Source of the DNA: Methanocorpusculum sp.
Lineage (GTDB): Archaea > Halobacteriota > Methanomicrobia > Methanomicrobiales > Methanocorpusculaceae
Direction of reading: 5' to 3'
Assembly (NCBI GenBank): GCA_029987115.1
Contig: DALTWK010000014.1
Coordinates: 1-31,166 of the forward strand
DNA length: 31,166 nt
Shown: positions 14,364 through 22,065 of the stretch, piece by piece
Layout of the letters: every line of letters starts with the position of its first letter
Position numbering within the stretch: position 1 is the stretch's first letter
Notes under the pieces: model-generated
What the model saw: only the letters and a program-made list of their open reading frames with translations
Database searches by the model: none
Told to the model about the DNA's origin: nothing
Program-made: the position numbers and the translations under genes

Positions 14364-15488
14364 ATGGACGTCAACACAGATTTACACATCCACTCGAAAT
14401 TTGCAATTGCAACATCACCTGATTTATCTCCCGAGACAATCGTAGCCGGTTGTAACGTGAAAGGGATTGATGCAGTTGCTACAGGAGATGCTCTGCATCC
14501 TGAATGGCGCCGGATGTGGCAGGATTTCGGAGACTCAGGAGATGTCATTATTGTTCCGCAGACAGAAGTTGAAGATGAACGCCGTGTTCACCATGTCATT
14601 CTTGCTGAAAGTCTGGATCAGTTTGCCGAACTGCAGGAACTGTTAACGCCATTTTGTTCACACCTTGCTACCATCGGCCGTCCGCACATCTATGCCAACG
14701 GGGAAAAAATAGCTGAGATTGTTCACCAGGTTGGTGGCTATATTGGTCCGGCACATGCATTCACCCCATGGACGTCACTTTTTGCCGCGTATGATCTTCC
14801 ATCGGAATGTTATGGTGAGGAACCGTTCGATTTCTGTGAACTGGGACTTTCTGCGGATTCCTCCTATGGTGCGGGAATCGAGGAGTTCAAGGATATTCCG
14901 TTCTTAACAAACTCGGATGCCCACAGTCAGTATCCGACCAAACTCGGGCGGGAATTTAACCGTATTTCTCTTCCGAAGGCATCGACCAAAAATGTGCTGG
15001 AAGCTGTTACTAAAGGGAATATCACCCTCAATGCAGGTTTTTTCCCGGAAGAGGGAAAGTACAACCGTACTGCTTGTGTCCGGTGTTATACTCAGTTCAC
15101 CTACGAGGAAGCAGCTAAACTTCACTGGAAATGTCCTCATGACAATGGTGCAATAAAACTCGGTGTCAGAGAACGGGCTCTGCATAAAGCAACGATTCCT
15201 CCAACCAAGCGCCCTCCGTATCTGAAGATTATTCCGCTTGGAGAAGTGATTGCCCGTGTTCTCAATGTTTCCTCTCCGAATACCAAGAAAGCAAAGACTC
15301 TCTACGGAAGATTTATTGAAGCATTTGATAATGAAATTGATGTCCTGCTGTTCAGAACAAGAGAGGAACTCTCGGCAATCTCACCGTCAGTAGCAGATGC
15401 TGTTCTTGCTATGCGGGAAGGAAGAATTATTCTGCATCCGGGCGGCGGCGGACAGTACGGCTGGTTTGAATTTCCAAAAAGCTGTTGA
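14364..15488 (+). CDS. endoQ: Endonuclease Q-like PHP-domain DNA repair nuclease
   Basis: Matches the EndoQ family (formerly a conserved archaeal hypothetical), which nicks DNA 5' of deaminated bases such as uracil and hypoxanthine. The PHP metal-binding motifs are DLHIHSKFA at residues 6-14, the TGDALHPEW segment and later HAFTPW and NSDAHS. A zinc site typical of EndoQ follows: CVRCY and, 20 residues on, KCPHDNG. The C-terminal region has a possible helix-hairpin-helix (EELSAISPSVADAVLAMREG). The 374-aa length matches experimentally described EndoQ closely enough. It starts two bases after the PAC2 stop and ends the plus-strand cluster. Confidence 0.82.
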   Translation: MDVNTDLHIHSKFAIATSPDLSPETIVAGCNVKGIDAVATGDALHPEWRRMWQDFGDSGDVIIVPQTEVEDERRVHHVILAESLDQFAELQELLTPFCSHLATIGRPHIYANGEKIAEIVHQVGGYIGPAHAFTPWTSLFAAYDLPSECYGEEPFDFCELGLSADSSYGAGIEEFKDIPFLTNSDAHSQYPTKLGREFNRISLPKASTKNVLEAVTKGNITLNAGFFPEEGKYNRTACVRCYTQFTYEEAAKLHWKCPHDNGAIKLGVRERALHKATIPPTKRPPYLKIIPLGEVIARVLNVSSPNTKKAKTLYGRFIEAFDNEIDVLLFRTREELSAISPSVADAVLAMREGRIILHPGGGGQYGWFEFPKSC

Positions 15489-15508
15489 GTGCCGGTTACG
15501 TGCACTCT

Positions 15509-15514
15509 AAAAAA
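15509..15514 (-). terminator. Oligo-T tract after cofH
   Basis: The 31-bp gap between the convergent endoQ and cofH genes holds A6 on the plus strand, which is T6 on the minus strand, six bases beyond the cofH stop. It is a likely oligo-T terminator for the minus-strand operon. Confidence 0.45.
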
Positions 15515-15519
15515 TGTTA

Positions 15520-16605
15520 TTAGAGAAGGCGGTAAAGCGTGTCTCTTTGTCGTAAAACCCGCCCTGTATCTTCACACATCATCTGCATATCTTCCGGTGA
15601 GAAGTAATCTGCAGTATCATCAGCTCCTGCGGTTCTTGAAAGAGAATCCACAAACATCGTTCCACCAAGATCGTTTCCTCCGGCAAGAAGACATGCTTCG
15701 GTCATTTTTTGTCCTACTTTAGACCAGGGAATCTGAATGTTGTCAATGTTGTCCAGATAGAGACGGGAAACTGCTGTCATCAGCAAATCTTCCCTGCCGA
15801 AGGAACCGTGGTTGACTATGCCCTCCTTTTCCAACGGTGTATTTTTGTGAAGAAATGCAAGCGGAACAAGTTCAGTAAAGACAGGAACTTCATCCTGGAT
15901 TGTCCGCAGAATTTCCAGATGCCGTGCTCGTTCAGCGGTTGTTTCAACCGATCCGTACATAATAGTTGAAGTTGCCTTGAATCCCAGAGATCCTGCTTCC
16001 TTGATGATTCGAATCCATTCTGCGGTTGGGAGTTTCTTTTCACAGATGATTTTTCTCACGCGGTCAACAAGGATTTCTGCTGCTGTTCCCTGAACGGAAT
16101 TCAGTCCCACAGCTTTCAATCGTTTTAACGCATCAAGCGTGCTGATTCCACTTCTTGAAGCTGCATAGAGAATTTCATCCGGACTGCATCCATGCACATG
16201 GATTCCCGGAATCTCTTCATGGAATGTCCGAATTATTTTTTCATAACTTTCAACGGTAAAGGACGGGTGAATTCCGGCAAGGTAGCAAATTTCTGTTACG
16301 TTTTTTGCAAGAGCATCGCGTGTGTGTTCTCTAAATTCTTCGTCCGAAAAAAAGTAGGCGTCTTCATCTGTTTCTTTTTTGCCGAATGCACAAAGTCCGC
16401 AGCGGTTTTTGCAGATATTGGTCAGATGAATATTCATGTTACGGACGTAGGTAACGGTATTTCCAACTTTTTTCTCCCGCAGTTCATCTGCTGCTGCTAC
16501 AATTTTCCAGAGATTGCGGTTTGTGATATTGAAGAGGAATTCCGCCTCTTCTGTTGTCATACGTGCTCCGCCGAGCACATTGGAAAGAATGGTGTCTACA
16601 TTCAT
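15520..16605 (-). CDS. cofH: Coenzyme F420 (Fo) synthase subunit CofH
   Basis: Radical SAM enzyme that joins a tyrosine-derived 4-hydroxybenzyl unit to 5-amino-6-ribitylamino-uracil, the first step of Fo synthesis before CofG closes the deazaflavin ring. The cluster motif is CKNRCGLCAF (CX3CX2C, near residues 65-74). ICYLAGIHPSF, HVHGCSPDEI, LNSVQGTAAEIL and ATSTIMYGSVET are CofH-type core segments, and LAGGNDLGGTMF is seen near the end. The 361-aa length is normal. CofG is not in the window. The start overlaps the signal-peptidase stop (ATGA), a tight and functionally unexpected coupling. Confidence 0.93.
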   Translation of the reverse strand: MNVDTILSNVLGGARMTTEEAEFLFNITNRNLWKIVAAADELREKKVGNTVTYVRNMNIHLTNICKNRCGLCAFGKKETDEDAYFFSDEEFREHTRDALAKNVTEICYLAGIHPSFTVESYEKIIRTFHEEIPGIHVHGCSPDEILYAASRSGISTLDALKRLKAVGLNSVQGTAAEILVDRVRKIICEKKLPTAEWIRIIKEAGSLGFKATSTIMYGSVETTAERARHLEILRTIQDEVPVFTELVPLAFLHKNTPLEKEGIVNHGSFGREDLLMTAVSRLYLDNIDNIQIPWSKVGQKMTEACLLAGGNDLGGTMFVDSLSRTAGADDTADYFSPEDMQMMCEDTGRVLRQRDTLYRLL

Positions 16606-17303
16606 TGTTTCGATTTTTTCTTTTGTTGAACGCGTTTCTGTTCGCGTTTCTCAGTTCTACCAGCTGTATTCTTCTTTTTATTCTTCGAGATAATCCTCGA
16701 TACAATTTCGAGGATTACAACAATGGCAACTGCAATCAGAAGACTCCAGAAAATATTCAGTGGGACCCATCCAATCAGGGGTATTGCAAACAGTGCTTTC
16801 CCGACAATCCATTCGTCCTTCACCGGTTCAACAGCTCCATATCTGGAAAAAATAGCATGCTGATCTTCAATGGCGTTGTTATCTCCTTTGGTGATTATTC
16901 CAGCATGCCCGCCGTTGTATCCTTCAGCAACAGCTTCTTCATCAGTAACCCGTTTTATCGCCCGATGAATTATCGGCGTCACTCCGTCCATTCCGTTCGG
17001 TTTATAGACAAGCACATCTCCGTATTTGTTGAACATCTTGTTTGACTCGGAAGCTATTGCTTCTTCCTGAGTCTGCCATCCGCCATAGCGGTTTTCTTCC
17101 ACAACGAACGCCAGACTGAAGGTCATGATGTTCGGTTCCATGCTTTCGGATTCGATGGCGACAAGTGTCGGCCAGGTACCTGATATTGCAAACAGAAGGA
17201 GACCAATTATCGCAACAATCAGAATTATTGCCACTATATCCCGTATTGTTTTGCCGCCTTCTGTTTTTGGATGAAGGATATCATGGAATGACATACGTGA
17301 CAT
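16602..17303 (-). CDS. Signal peptidase I, archaeal S26B type
   Basis: Membrane protease that removes signal peptides from Sec-exported proteins. After an N-terminal membrane helix (about residues 21-41) the catalytic serine is in IESESMEPN (Ser54). The archaeal and eukaryotic-type His replaces the bacterial Lys: His113 in IIHRAIKR. A conserved acidic site is TKGDNNAIED (Asp141, Asp147). A second membrane helix lies near 185-210, followed by a strongly basic tail (KNKKKN, then KREQKRVQQKKKSKQ). The basic tail is longer than usual. It sits between the cis-prenyltransferase-like gene and cofH. In-frame ATGs at 17303 and 17294 are both possible. Confidence 0.9.
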   Translation of the reverse strand: MSRMSFHDILHPKTEGGKTIRDIVAIILIVAIIGLLLFAISGTWPTLVAIESESMEPNIMTFSLAFVVEENRYGGWQTQEEAIASESNKMFNKYGDVLVYKPNGMDGVTPIIHRAIKRVTDEEAVAEGYNGGHAGIITKGDNNAIEDQHAIFSRYGAVEPVKDEWIVGKALFAIPLIGWVPLNIFWSLLIAVAIVVILEIVSRIISKNKKKNTAGRTEKREQKRVQQKKKSKQ

Positions 17304-17337
17304 ACTATTTGATGGTAAGATGTAAAACTCTTTTCCG

Positions 17338-17790
17338 TTATTTCCCGAATCTTCTTACCCGTTTTCGGAAATCGTTCAATGCATGCAGAAATGAATGCCT
17401 GGTAAACCGTTTTTTTATGAATGCAAGTTCCGCATACACCGACTGCCATATGAGTACATTCTGAAGCCGGTTGCTTCCAACAATTATCACCAGATCCGGT
17501 TCTATCTGGTGCAGAAGATGTTTTTCTATTGATTCTTCTGTAACTTCTCCCTCTGCAATTGCCCCTTCTATCGCTCTGCAGAGTTCCTCCTGCCCGTCCT
17601 TGGATTTGATTATTTCAATTCTCTGATCTTTCGGAATGAAAGAGTCATCGATGAAAATAATAATTTTTTCAATCTCAGGATATCTTTGAACCCATTTTTC
17701 AATCTTTGCTATGGGATTATTTCCGTATTTTTTACCAGCGAAGACGACGGCAACATTCTTCGGTATTTTTTGTCTAGTTTCTCTTCGCAT
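17338..17790 (-). CDS. Short non-canonical cis-prenyltransferase-like protein (NgBR/Nus1-like subunit candidate)
   Basis: A 150-aa protein whose C-terminal half aligns by eye with undecaprenyl/dehydrodolichyl diphosphate synthases: EPDLVIIVGSNRLQNVLIWQ (97-116) and SVYAELAF parallel the family's PDLLIRTGGE...SNFLLWQ.AYAELYF, and FLHALNDFRKRVRRFGK (134-150) parallels the final helix with its RRFG end. The catalytic N-terminal Asp motif (MDGNGRWA-like) is replaced by FAGKKYGNN, and the IRTGGE Arg by Val-Gly-Ser-Asn. At 150 aa it is about 80-100 residues shorter than catalytic enzymes. This is what the non-catalytic accessory subunit NgBR/Nus1 looks like, including the terminal R-x-G-K. An upstream in-frame stop next to the ATG fixes the start. 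I infer a heteromeric enzyme that makes the polyprenyl carrier for surface glycans; the catalytic partner is not in the window. Confidence 0.65.
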   Translation of the reverse strand: MRRETRQKIPKNVAVVFAGKKYGNNPIAKIEKWVQRYPEIEKIIIFIDDSFIPKDQRIEIIKSKDGQEELCRAIEGAIAEGEVTEESIEKHLLHQIEPDLVIIVGSNRLQNVLIWQSVYAELAFIKKRFTRHSFLHALNDFRKRVRRFGK

Positions 17791-17847
17791 TTCTCATGAA
17801 TTATTTGATTTTTCAACATATAATTCCTGCAGAATGTCACATTGAAT

Positions 17848-17860
17848 AGGTATATTTATA
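17848..17860 (+). promoter_or_regulatory. TATA box for the DUF2551-like gene
   Basis: AGGTATATTTATA at 17848-17860 is a good archaeal TATA element. A start about 25 bases downstream falls near 17880, just before the ATG at 17884. This argues for a near-leaderless mRNA and against the upstream in-frame TTG at 17842 as the translation start. Confidence 0.5.
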
Positions 17861-17883
17861 TTGTCATAGACAGATTATTATTC

Positions 17884-18204
17884 ATGATTAATGCTTCGGA
17901 TTTGAAGAAGGAGATTGAAGCAAGGTTAACTGCTTACCTCTCCCGTGACAAGTCAGGAATCAGAGCAACGCTGTTGAAGTTGCTCGTTAAGCTGAAGTCA
18001 TTCACCGTGAACATGGTTCACGAAAAATTGTCCGAAAAATTCCAGGTCAGTGTCCATTCTGTTGCTTCTATGATTGGAACCATAGCATCGAAGTTTGGCA
18101 TCCTTTCTGTCAGACGTACGAAAGATGGTGACCTGGGAGTATATGAACTGAAACCGCAGTACTACGAGATGGTTTCCAGAATCGCAGAAGCTGCAATCGT
18201 CTAA
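17884..18204 (+). CDS. DUF2551-like small winged-helix protein of methanogens
   Basis: A 106-aa protein from the ATG at 17884: it begins MINASDLKKEIEARLTAYLS and has SFTVNMVHEKLSEKFQVSVH with SVASMIGTIASKFGILSVRR, a winged-helix DNA-binding pattern with a wing of RRTKDGDLGVYELK. I recognise it as the methanogen-restricted DUF2551 type, from memory. A regulator of transcription is plausible, but no target is known. The frame is open further upstream to 17842, but a TATA box at 17848-17860 makes that extension unlikely. It is divergent from the cis-prenyltransferase-like gene with only about 90 bp between start codons. Confidence 0.7.
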   Translation: MINASDLKKEIEARLTAYLSRDKSGIRATLLKLLVKLKSFTVNMVHEKLSEKFQVSVHSVASMIGTIASKFGILSVRRTKDGDLGVYELKPQYYEMVSRIAEAAIV

Positions 18205-18210
18205 ACTTTC

Positions 18211-18218
18211 TTTTTTTT
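18211..18218 (+). terminator. T8 tract between two tandem genes
   Basis: Eight T residues (preceded by CTTTC) lie six bases after the stop of the DUF2551-like gene and only four bases before the next start codon at 18223. It looks like an oligo-T terminator for the upstream gene. It leaves no room for a separate downstream promoter, so it may act as a partial terminator that lowers expression of the RNA-ligase operon. Confidence 0.5.
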
Positions 18219-18222
18219 ATCC

Positions 18223-18495
18223 ATGGAACCGAAAGCGAATCCCGATGATATTAGAGTAGATGCTGCTGTTATAGAATATATGGATGAAGGAGGCGGTGAT
18301 TACCGAATCAGTACCACCTGCAGCGGTCCGGTACTTATGTCGGTAAAAGTTAAACCACCGAAGGATTCTGATATTGCAATCCGTGCAGGAAATCACATCA
18401 TCTATATCTCGCGGTATCAACTGGAATGGATTACAGAAATAACAATGCGGATGGTCCCGCGGTATTTCGTCTCTCCTGATAACTATGCCCTTTGA
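18223..18495 (+). CDS. Hypothetical protein, 90 aa, overlapping archease
   Basis: I do not recognise a family. The 90-aa sequence begins MEPKANPDDIRVDAAVIEYM and has alternating hydrophobic strands (YRISTTCSGPVLMSVKVKPP, NHIIYISRYQLEWITEITMR), suggesting a small beta-rich domain. There is no signal peptide, membrane helix or metal motif. It overlaps the archease start by 11 bases in another frame, so the two are probably cotranslated and it may belong to the RtcB-archease RNA ligation unit. Codon use looks like its neighbours. The start at 18223 has no Shine-Dalgarno sequence. Confidence 0.6.
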   Translation: MEPKANPDDIRVDAAVIEYMDEGGGDYRISTTCSGPVLMSVKVKPPKDSDIAIRAGNHIIYISRYQLEWITEITMRMVPRYFVSPDNYAL

Positions 18496-18898
18496 AGAAC
18501 TGGAACATACCGCAGATATAAAAATGCGGATTACAGCTGAAGACTTTCCGTCTCTCCTATCTGAAAGCGGTTTTTCTCTGGCAAAGACGCTCTACGGGGA
18601 CTACCCCTCAGAACCTTCTGACAAAATGGTAGGTATTGAAGCAGACGGTGCCGATGATATTGAACTGGTGGTGAATTTTCTCTCGGAATTATTGTTCCAA
18701 ATGGAAATTGAATACCTGGTTCCTCAGTCATTCTCATTACTAATACAAGATAATCACGTGTCGGGAACAGTTTCCGGCGTTGAATTCGACCGGGAGAAAC
18801 ATGCAGGCGGAATCGGCGTCAAGGGGATTTCCTACTCAGGGATATCGTTAACCAAAACAAATACAGAGTTAGAACTCATACTAATCTTTGACATTTGA
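18485..18898 (+). CDS. Archease, RtcB activator
   Basis: Archease, which speeds guanylylation and turnover of the RNA ligase RtcB. The protein starts MPFEELEHTADIKMRITAED; the HTAD segment carries the conserved metal-binding Asp and the N-terminal motif. AGGIGVKGISYSG and the final ELILIFDI are the other metal-site and C-terminal segments of the family. The 137-aa length is normal. It overlaps the 90-aa gene upstream by 11 bases and ends against the rtcB start, a classic functional pairing. Confidence 0.93.
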   Translation: MPFEELEHTADIKMRITAEDFPSLLSESGFSLAKTLYGDYPSEPSDKMVGIEADGADDIELVVNFLSELLFQMEIEYLVPQSFSLLIQDNHVSGTVSGVEFDREKHAGGIGVKGISYSGISLTKTNTELELILIFDI

Positions 18899-18903
18899 AT
18901 ATT

Positions 18904-20337
18904 ATGAATAGCAAGATACAGAAAATTACCGATACCGAGTGGGAAATACCGAAAGGATTTGTCGAAGGAATGCGTGTTCCGGGACGTTTTTTCCTGTCTC
19001 AGACACTGGCGGAAGGTATTGAAGACGGTGCACTGACCCAGCTTGCCAACGTCGCAACGCTTCCTGGTATTATCCGCAGTTCCTATGGTATGCCTGATAT
19101 CCACTGGGGTTACGGTTTTCCTATCGGCGGAGTTGCAGCATTTGACGCAACGGAGGGCGTTATCTCTCCGGGTGGTGTCGGCTTTGACATCAACTGCGGT
19201 GTCCGTATGATTACCACTCCGCTGACGGAAAAAGATCTCACCGATAAAAAAGACCTGATTGAAGAACTCTTCACGGCAGTTCCGACCGGAGTCGGTGCGA
19301 AGAGTCCTATCCGCATGTCGCAGAATGATTTGACTTCGTTAATGGAGGAAGGTTCCCGTCATGCAGTAGCAATGGGATACGGATGCGAGAAGGATATCGA
19401 GCATTGCGAGGAAAACGGTGCAATGGAAGGTGCGGATATCTCTGCAGTCAGCAACAAAGCACGTCAGCGTGGCATTCCTCAGTGTGGTACACTTGGATCC
19501 GGAAATCACTTCCTTGAACTTCAGGTTGCTGATGAGGTCATGGATGAGGAAACCGCCAAGACGTACGGAGTTACCAAGGATCAAATCTGTGTGATGATTC
19601 ACTGCGGTTCCCGCGGTCTGGGGCATCAGGTTTGTACTGATCATCTGAAAACTCTGGAGGAAGCAACGAAAAAATACGGCATTCTCCTGCCGGATAGACA
19701 GCTTGCCTGTGCACCGTTACCTTCGAAGGAGGGTAAAGCCTATTTTGGAGGAATGGTGGCATCTGCAAATTATGCCTGGGCAAACCGTCAGATTATCACC
19801 CACATTGTCCGCGGCATCTTTGAAAAACGCTACGGTATAGATTATGATGAAATGCCGCTGATTTACGATGTAGCACACAATGTTGCCAAGTGGGAGGAGC
19901 ATGATGTTAATGGTGCAAAACAGAAGGTTTGCGTGCACCGTAAAGGAGCAACCCGCGCCTTCGGTCCGGGGCGTATCGAGGTCCCGAAGGTTTACCGTTC
20001 CTCCGGTCAACCGGTGCTGATTCCTGGTTCCATGGGAACACCGTCGTATCTCCTTGCCGGAACGGAAGATGCCATGCAGCGTACGTTCGGCAGTACCTGT
20101 CACGGATCCGGGCGTGTGAAGAGCAGATCCTCTGCCAAGAAGGCCATGACCGGAGATGAGGTTGCGGCATCTTTGCTTGAACAGGGGATATATGTCCGTG
20201 CGCCAAATCCAGGAGCAATCGCAGAAGAGGCCCCGGAAGTATACAAACCAAGCAGCGAGGTTGTTGGAACGGTAGCAGGTGCCGGCATCAGCAGAATTGT
20301 TGTCAGAATGAAACCATTAGGAGTTATTAAAGGATGA
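18904..20337 (+). CDS. rtcB: RNA-splicing ligase RtcB
   Basis: GTP-dependent ligase joining 2',3'-cyclic phosphate and 5'-hydroxyl RNA ends, used to ligate tRNA exons after intron removal. Conserved blocks: VGFDINCGVRMI with the metal-binding Cys, LGSGNHFLELQV, IHCGSRGLGHQV, DVAHNVAKWEEH, and CHGSGRVKSR containing the His that becomes guanylylated. The product is 477 aa, typical for the non-intein form; no intein is present. An in-frame TTG at 18895 overlaps the archease stop and would add three residues; I choose the ATG at 18904. No strong Shine-Dalgarno site is seen. It overlaps the next gene by four bases (ATGA). Confidence 0.96.
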   Translation: MNSKIQKITDTEWEIPKGFVEGMRVPGRFFLSQTLAEGIEDGALTQLANVATLPGIIRSSYGMPDIHWGYGFPIGGVAAFDATEGVISPGGVGFDINCGVRMITTPLTEKDLTDKKDLIEELFTAVPTGVGAKSPIRMSQNDLTSLMEEGSRHAVAMGYGCEKDIEHCEENGAMEGADISAVSNKARQRGIPQCGTLGSGNHFLELQVADEVMDEETAKTYGVTKDQICVMIHCGSRGLGHQVCTDHLKTLEEATKKYGILLPDRQLACAPLPSKEGKAYFGGMVASANYAWANRQIITHIVRGIFEKRYGIDYDEMPLIYDVAHNVAKWEEHDVNGAKQKVCVHRKGATRAFGPGRIEVPKVYRSSGQPVLIPGSMGTPSYLLAGTEDAMQRTFGSTCHGSGRVKSRSSAKKAMTGDEVAASLLEQGIYVRAPNPGAIAEEAPEVYKPSSEVVGTVAGAGISRIVVRMKPLGVIKG

Positions 20338-20912
20338 GCAATACAGCAGTATTTTGGGACAGCACCATCATGTTCCATAAATTAGTGGAAGAGACAACCG
20401 GTCCGGTAGATTCCGTAACGCCGCTGATTTTGGCGGCACCGTTCTTCCGCGGAAAGTTCAGCGGAATCATTATCCCGACCGGGTTCGGAAACACGCACTA
20501 TTCCCGCATGCTTCCTGCACTTCGTGCCTGTGCTTCACGAATCGAGGATTATCTGGAAGAAGGAGGAAAACTTCTGGTGTACGGAGCTGCAGACGCATCT
20601 CCAGCCCGCTACGACTGGCTGCCGGTTTCTGTCGATTATCATTTCGAGTTCCTGGAGCATGATGTTGAAGCTGATGCATCTTCGAAGTGGAAAGGAATTA
20701 TCGACGGATATGACTGTTCAAAATTCGCCTGTGACGGATGGTTTGAAAACGTCGAAAATGGTCGTGCAGTGGTAACGTCAAAGACGGTTGGAAAACCGGT
20801 GTTTGTGGAAGTACCTGTCGGAAAAGGAACTCTGCTTCTTGCAAGCACACATGAATATCCGACCGTTTCCTTTTTACAGGAATTCAAGGAAGGAGAACCG
20901 GTCTCCTTCTGA
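20334..20912 (+). CDS. Hypothetical protein with class-I glutamine-amidotransferase-like fold
   Basis: A 192-aa protein without a firm family. It reads FSGIIIPTGFGNTHYSRMLP, then IEDYLEEGGKLLVYGAADAS, and late VGKGTLLLASTHEYPTVSFL. The order of a strand and loop with Gly-rich turn, a helix with a following GGKLLVYG strand, and a GKGTLLLASTHEYP end recalls the flavodoxin-like GATase-1/ThuA-like fold, but the catalytic Cys of amidotransferases is not at the expected nucleophile-elbow position. It overlaps rtcB by four bases, so it is probably cotranslated; a role in RNA ligation is only suggested by context. Confidence 0.6.
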   Translation: MSNTAVFWDSTIMFHKLVEETTGPVDSVTPLILAAPFFRGKFSGIIIPTGFGNTHYSRMLPALRACASRIEDYLEEGGKLLVYGAADASPARYDWLPVSVDYHFEFLEHDVEADASSKWKGIIDGYDCSKFACDGWFENVENGRAVVTSKTVGKPVFVEVPVGKGTLLLASTHEYPTVSFLQEFKEGEPVSF

Positions 20913-20919
20913 AAATCTA

Positions 20920-20924
20920 TTTTT
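20920..20924 (+). terminator. T-rich terminator between convergent genes
   Basis: The gap 20913-20935 holds T5 at 20920-20924 and further T-rich sequence (TTGTTGTTCTTTCTT) just after the stop of the 192-aa gene. It probably ends the RtcB operon before the convergent pilin gene. Confidence 0.45.
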
Positions 20925-20935
20925 GTTGTTCTTTC

Positions 20936-21364
20936 TTAGTGTGTTGTTATCGGAATAACACCGCTGGAAACCAGTGTGCCGGTTTTCATGTCGTAAAATG
21001 TGTAGATGAGGTTTCCCGGTTCTGACATTTCGGTTGGGAGTCCTTCTGGTTTCTTGACTGCAAATCTTCCTCCAAGCGAAACGGTTCCAGTCGTAGCAAT
21101 CGTGCCCTCCATTGTATTTGTCTGGTTATCCTTGTAGTAAAATACAACTTTGAGCGAGTCAAGTGAGAACGGTTCCCCGGCATTCATTTGGAATAGGTAT
21201 TTGCCAGAGGAATCGGTTGTTACATAGTTGAGCTCTGCTGAAATTGAATTGTCGTTTCCGGAAAAGATGCTGGTCGCAGCTACCGCAACAACTGCCACCA
21301 GGATAATTGTTATTGTCAGCATCAGCATGACGCCGACAACAGAAGATACTGCATTGTCTTTCAT
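20936..21364 (-). CDS. Archaeal type IV pilin-like protein (142 aa), last gene of the pilus operon
   Basis: A Pilin_N-type protein: a short charged leader (MKDN) precedes AVSSVVGVMLMLTITIILVA, the signature start of archaeal adhesion pilins. The leader would be cut by a prepilin peptidase such as EppA or PibD, and the hydrophobic helix would form the filament core. The remaining 110 residues form a beta-rich head. It overlaps the preceding gene by four bases. Its head differs from the two pilins at 29756-31110, though the N-terminal helix is close to theirs. Confidence 0.85.
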   Translation of the reverse strand: MKDNAVSSVVGVMLMLTITIILVAVVAVAATSIFSGNDNSISAELNYVTTDSSGKYLFQMNAGEPFSLDSLKVVFYYKDNQTNTMEGTIATTGTVSLGGRFAVKKPEGLPTEMSEPGNLIYTFYDMKTGTLVSSGVIPITTH

Positions 21365-22065
21365 TTGATACTCACCGTTGCTTTGAGGACGATTATTTCC
21401 GTCACTCCTAATTTTTCCTCCGTTCCGATTTCCACAGTCGTATCAGAATCTATGCTTATGGGTGTATCTTTTTCAATTTTCAGTGTGAGTGTTGCAGTAC
21501 CGGATCCGCTTTTGAAGTTTGAATCATCGGCAGTCTTGAAATCAATCACGGTCAAGGTGTCTCCATTCACATAATAACCGTTTTTGGAGTTTGCTAGTTT
21601 TAGATACTCCACAAATCTGTTAACAGAATCTTTTTTCACCTTCACCACACCTTTTGAATACGTATATCCCAAATCACTCCAGTAGGATATTGTGGGGATG
21701 TACGTGATGTCAAGCTTCTTGCAGATAATCGGAGACGCGAGGCCAGTATAGTTGATAGATATATTATCAGTATATTTCAACTCAAATGTTCCGGATGACT
21801 TTGACGGTGATAGCAGAACATCTCCTGCACCAAGTGAGATTACCCAGGAGTAGTACCCGCTCTGCTGTGTTGAATAAGCGCCTTCGATGGTAGTTGCATA
21901 ACTTAAGAATACATCACGAATCTGTTCCGAGTTCTGGATTTCTGAAGTTTCTTTCAGGTCCGGAAGATAGATGCCCATAAAGAGCGAAATCCCGATAACC
22001 AGTACAGCCAGTATCAGCATAATGGCAACAACGGATGACACACCATCCTCTTTTTTCAGTTTCAT
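21361..22065 (-). CDS. Pilin-like/pseudopilin protein (234 aa)
   Basis: It has the N-terminal signature of a class III signal sequence: MKLKKEDGVSSVVAIMLILA followed by a hydrophobic helix to about residue 33. The charged leader KKEDG and the SSVV start indicate processing by a prepilin peptidase. The 200-residue exterior domain is rich in Ser, Thr and Tyr and has no family I recognise. It is longer than ordinary pilins, so a minor pilin or tip/adaptor is plausible. It overlaps its neighbours on both sides by four bases. Confidence 0.8.
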   Translation of the reverse strand: MKLKKEDGVSSVVAIMLILAVLVIGISLFMGIYLPDLKETSEIQNSEQIRDVFLSYATTIEGAYSTQQSGYYSWVISLGAGDVLLSPSKSSGTFELKYTDNISINYTGLASPIICKKLDITYIPTISYWSDLGYTYSKGVVKVKKDSVNRFVEYLKLANSKNGYYVNGDTLTVIDFKTADDSNFKSGSGTATLTLKIEKDTPISIDSDTTVEIGTEEKLGVTEIIVLKATVSIK

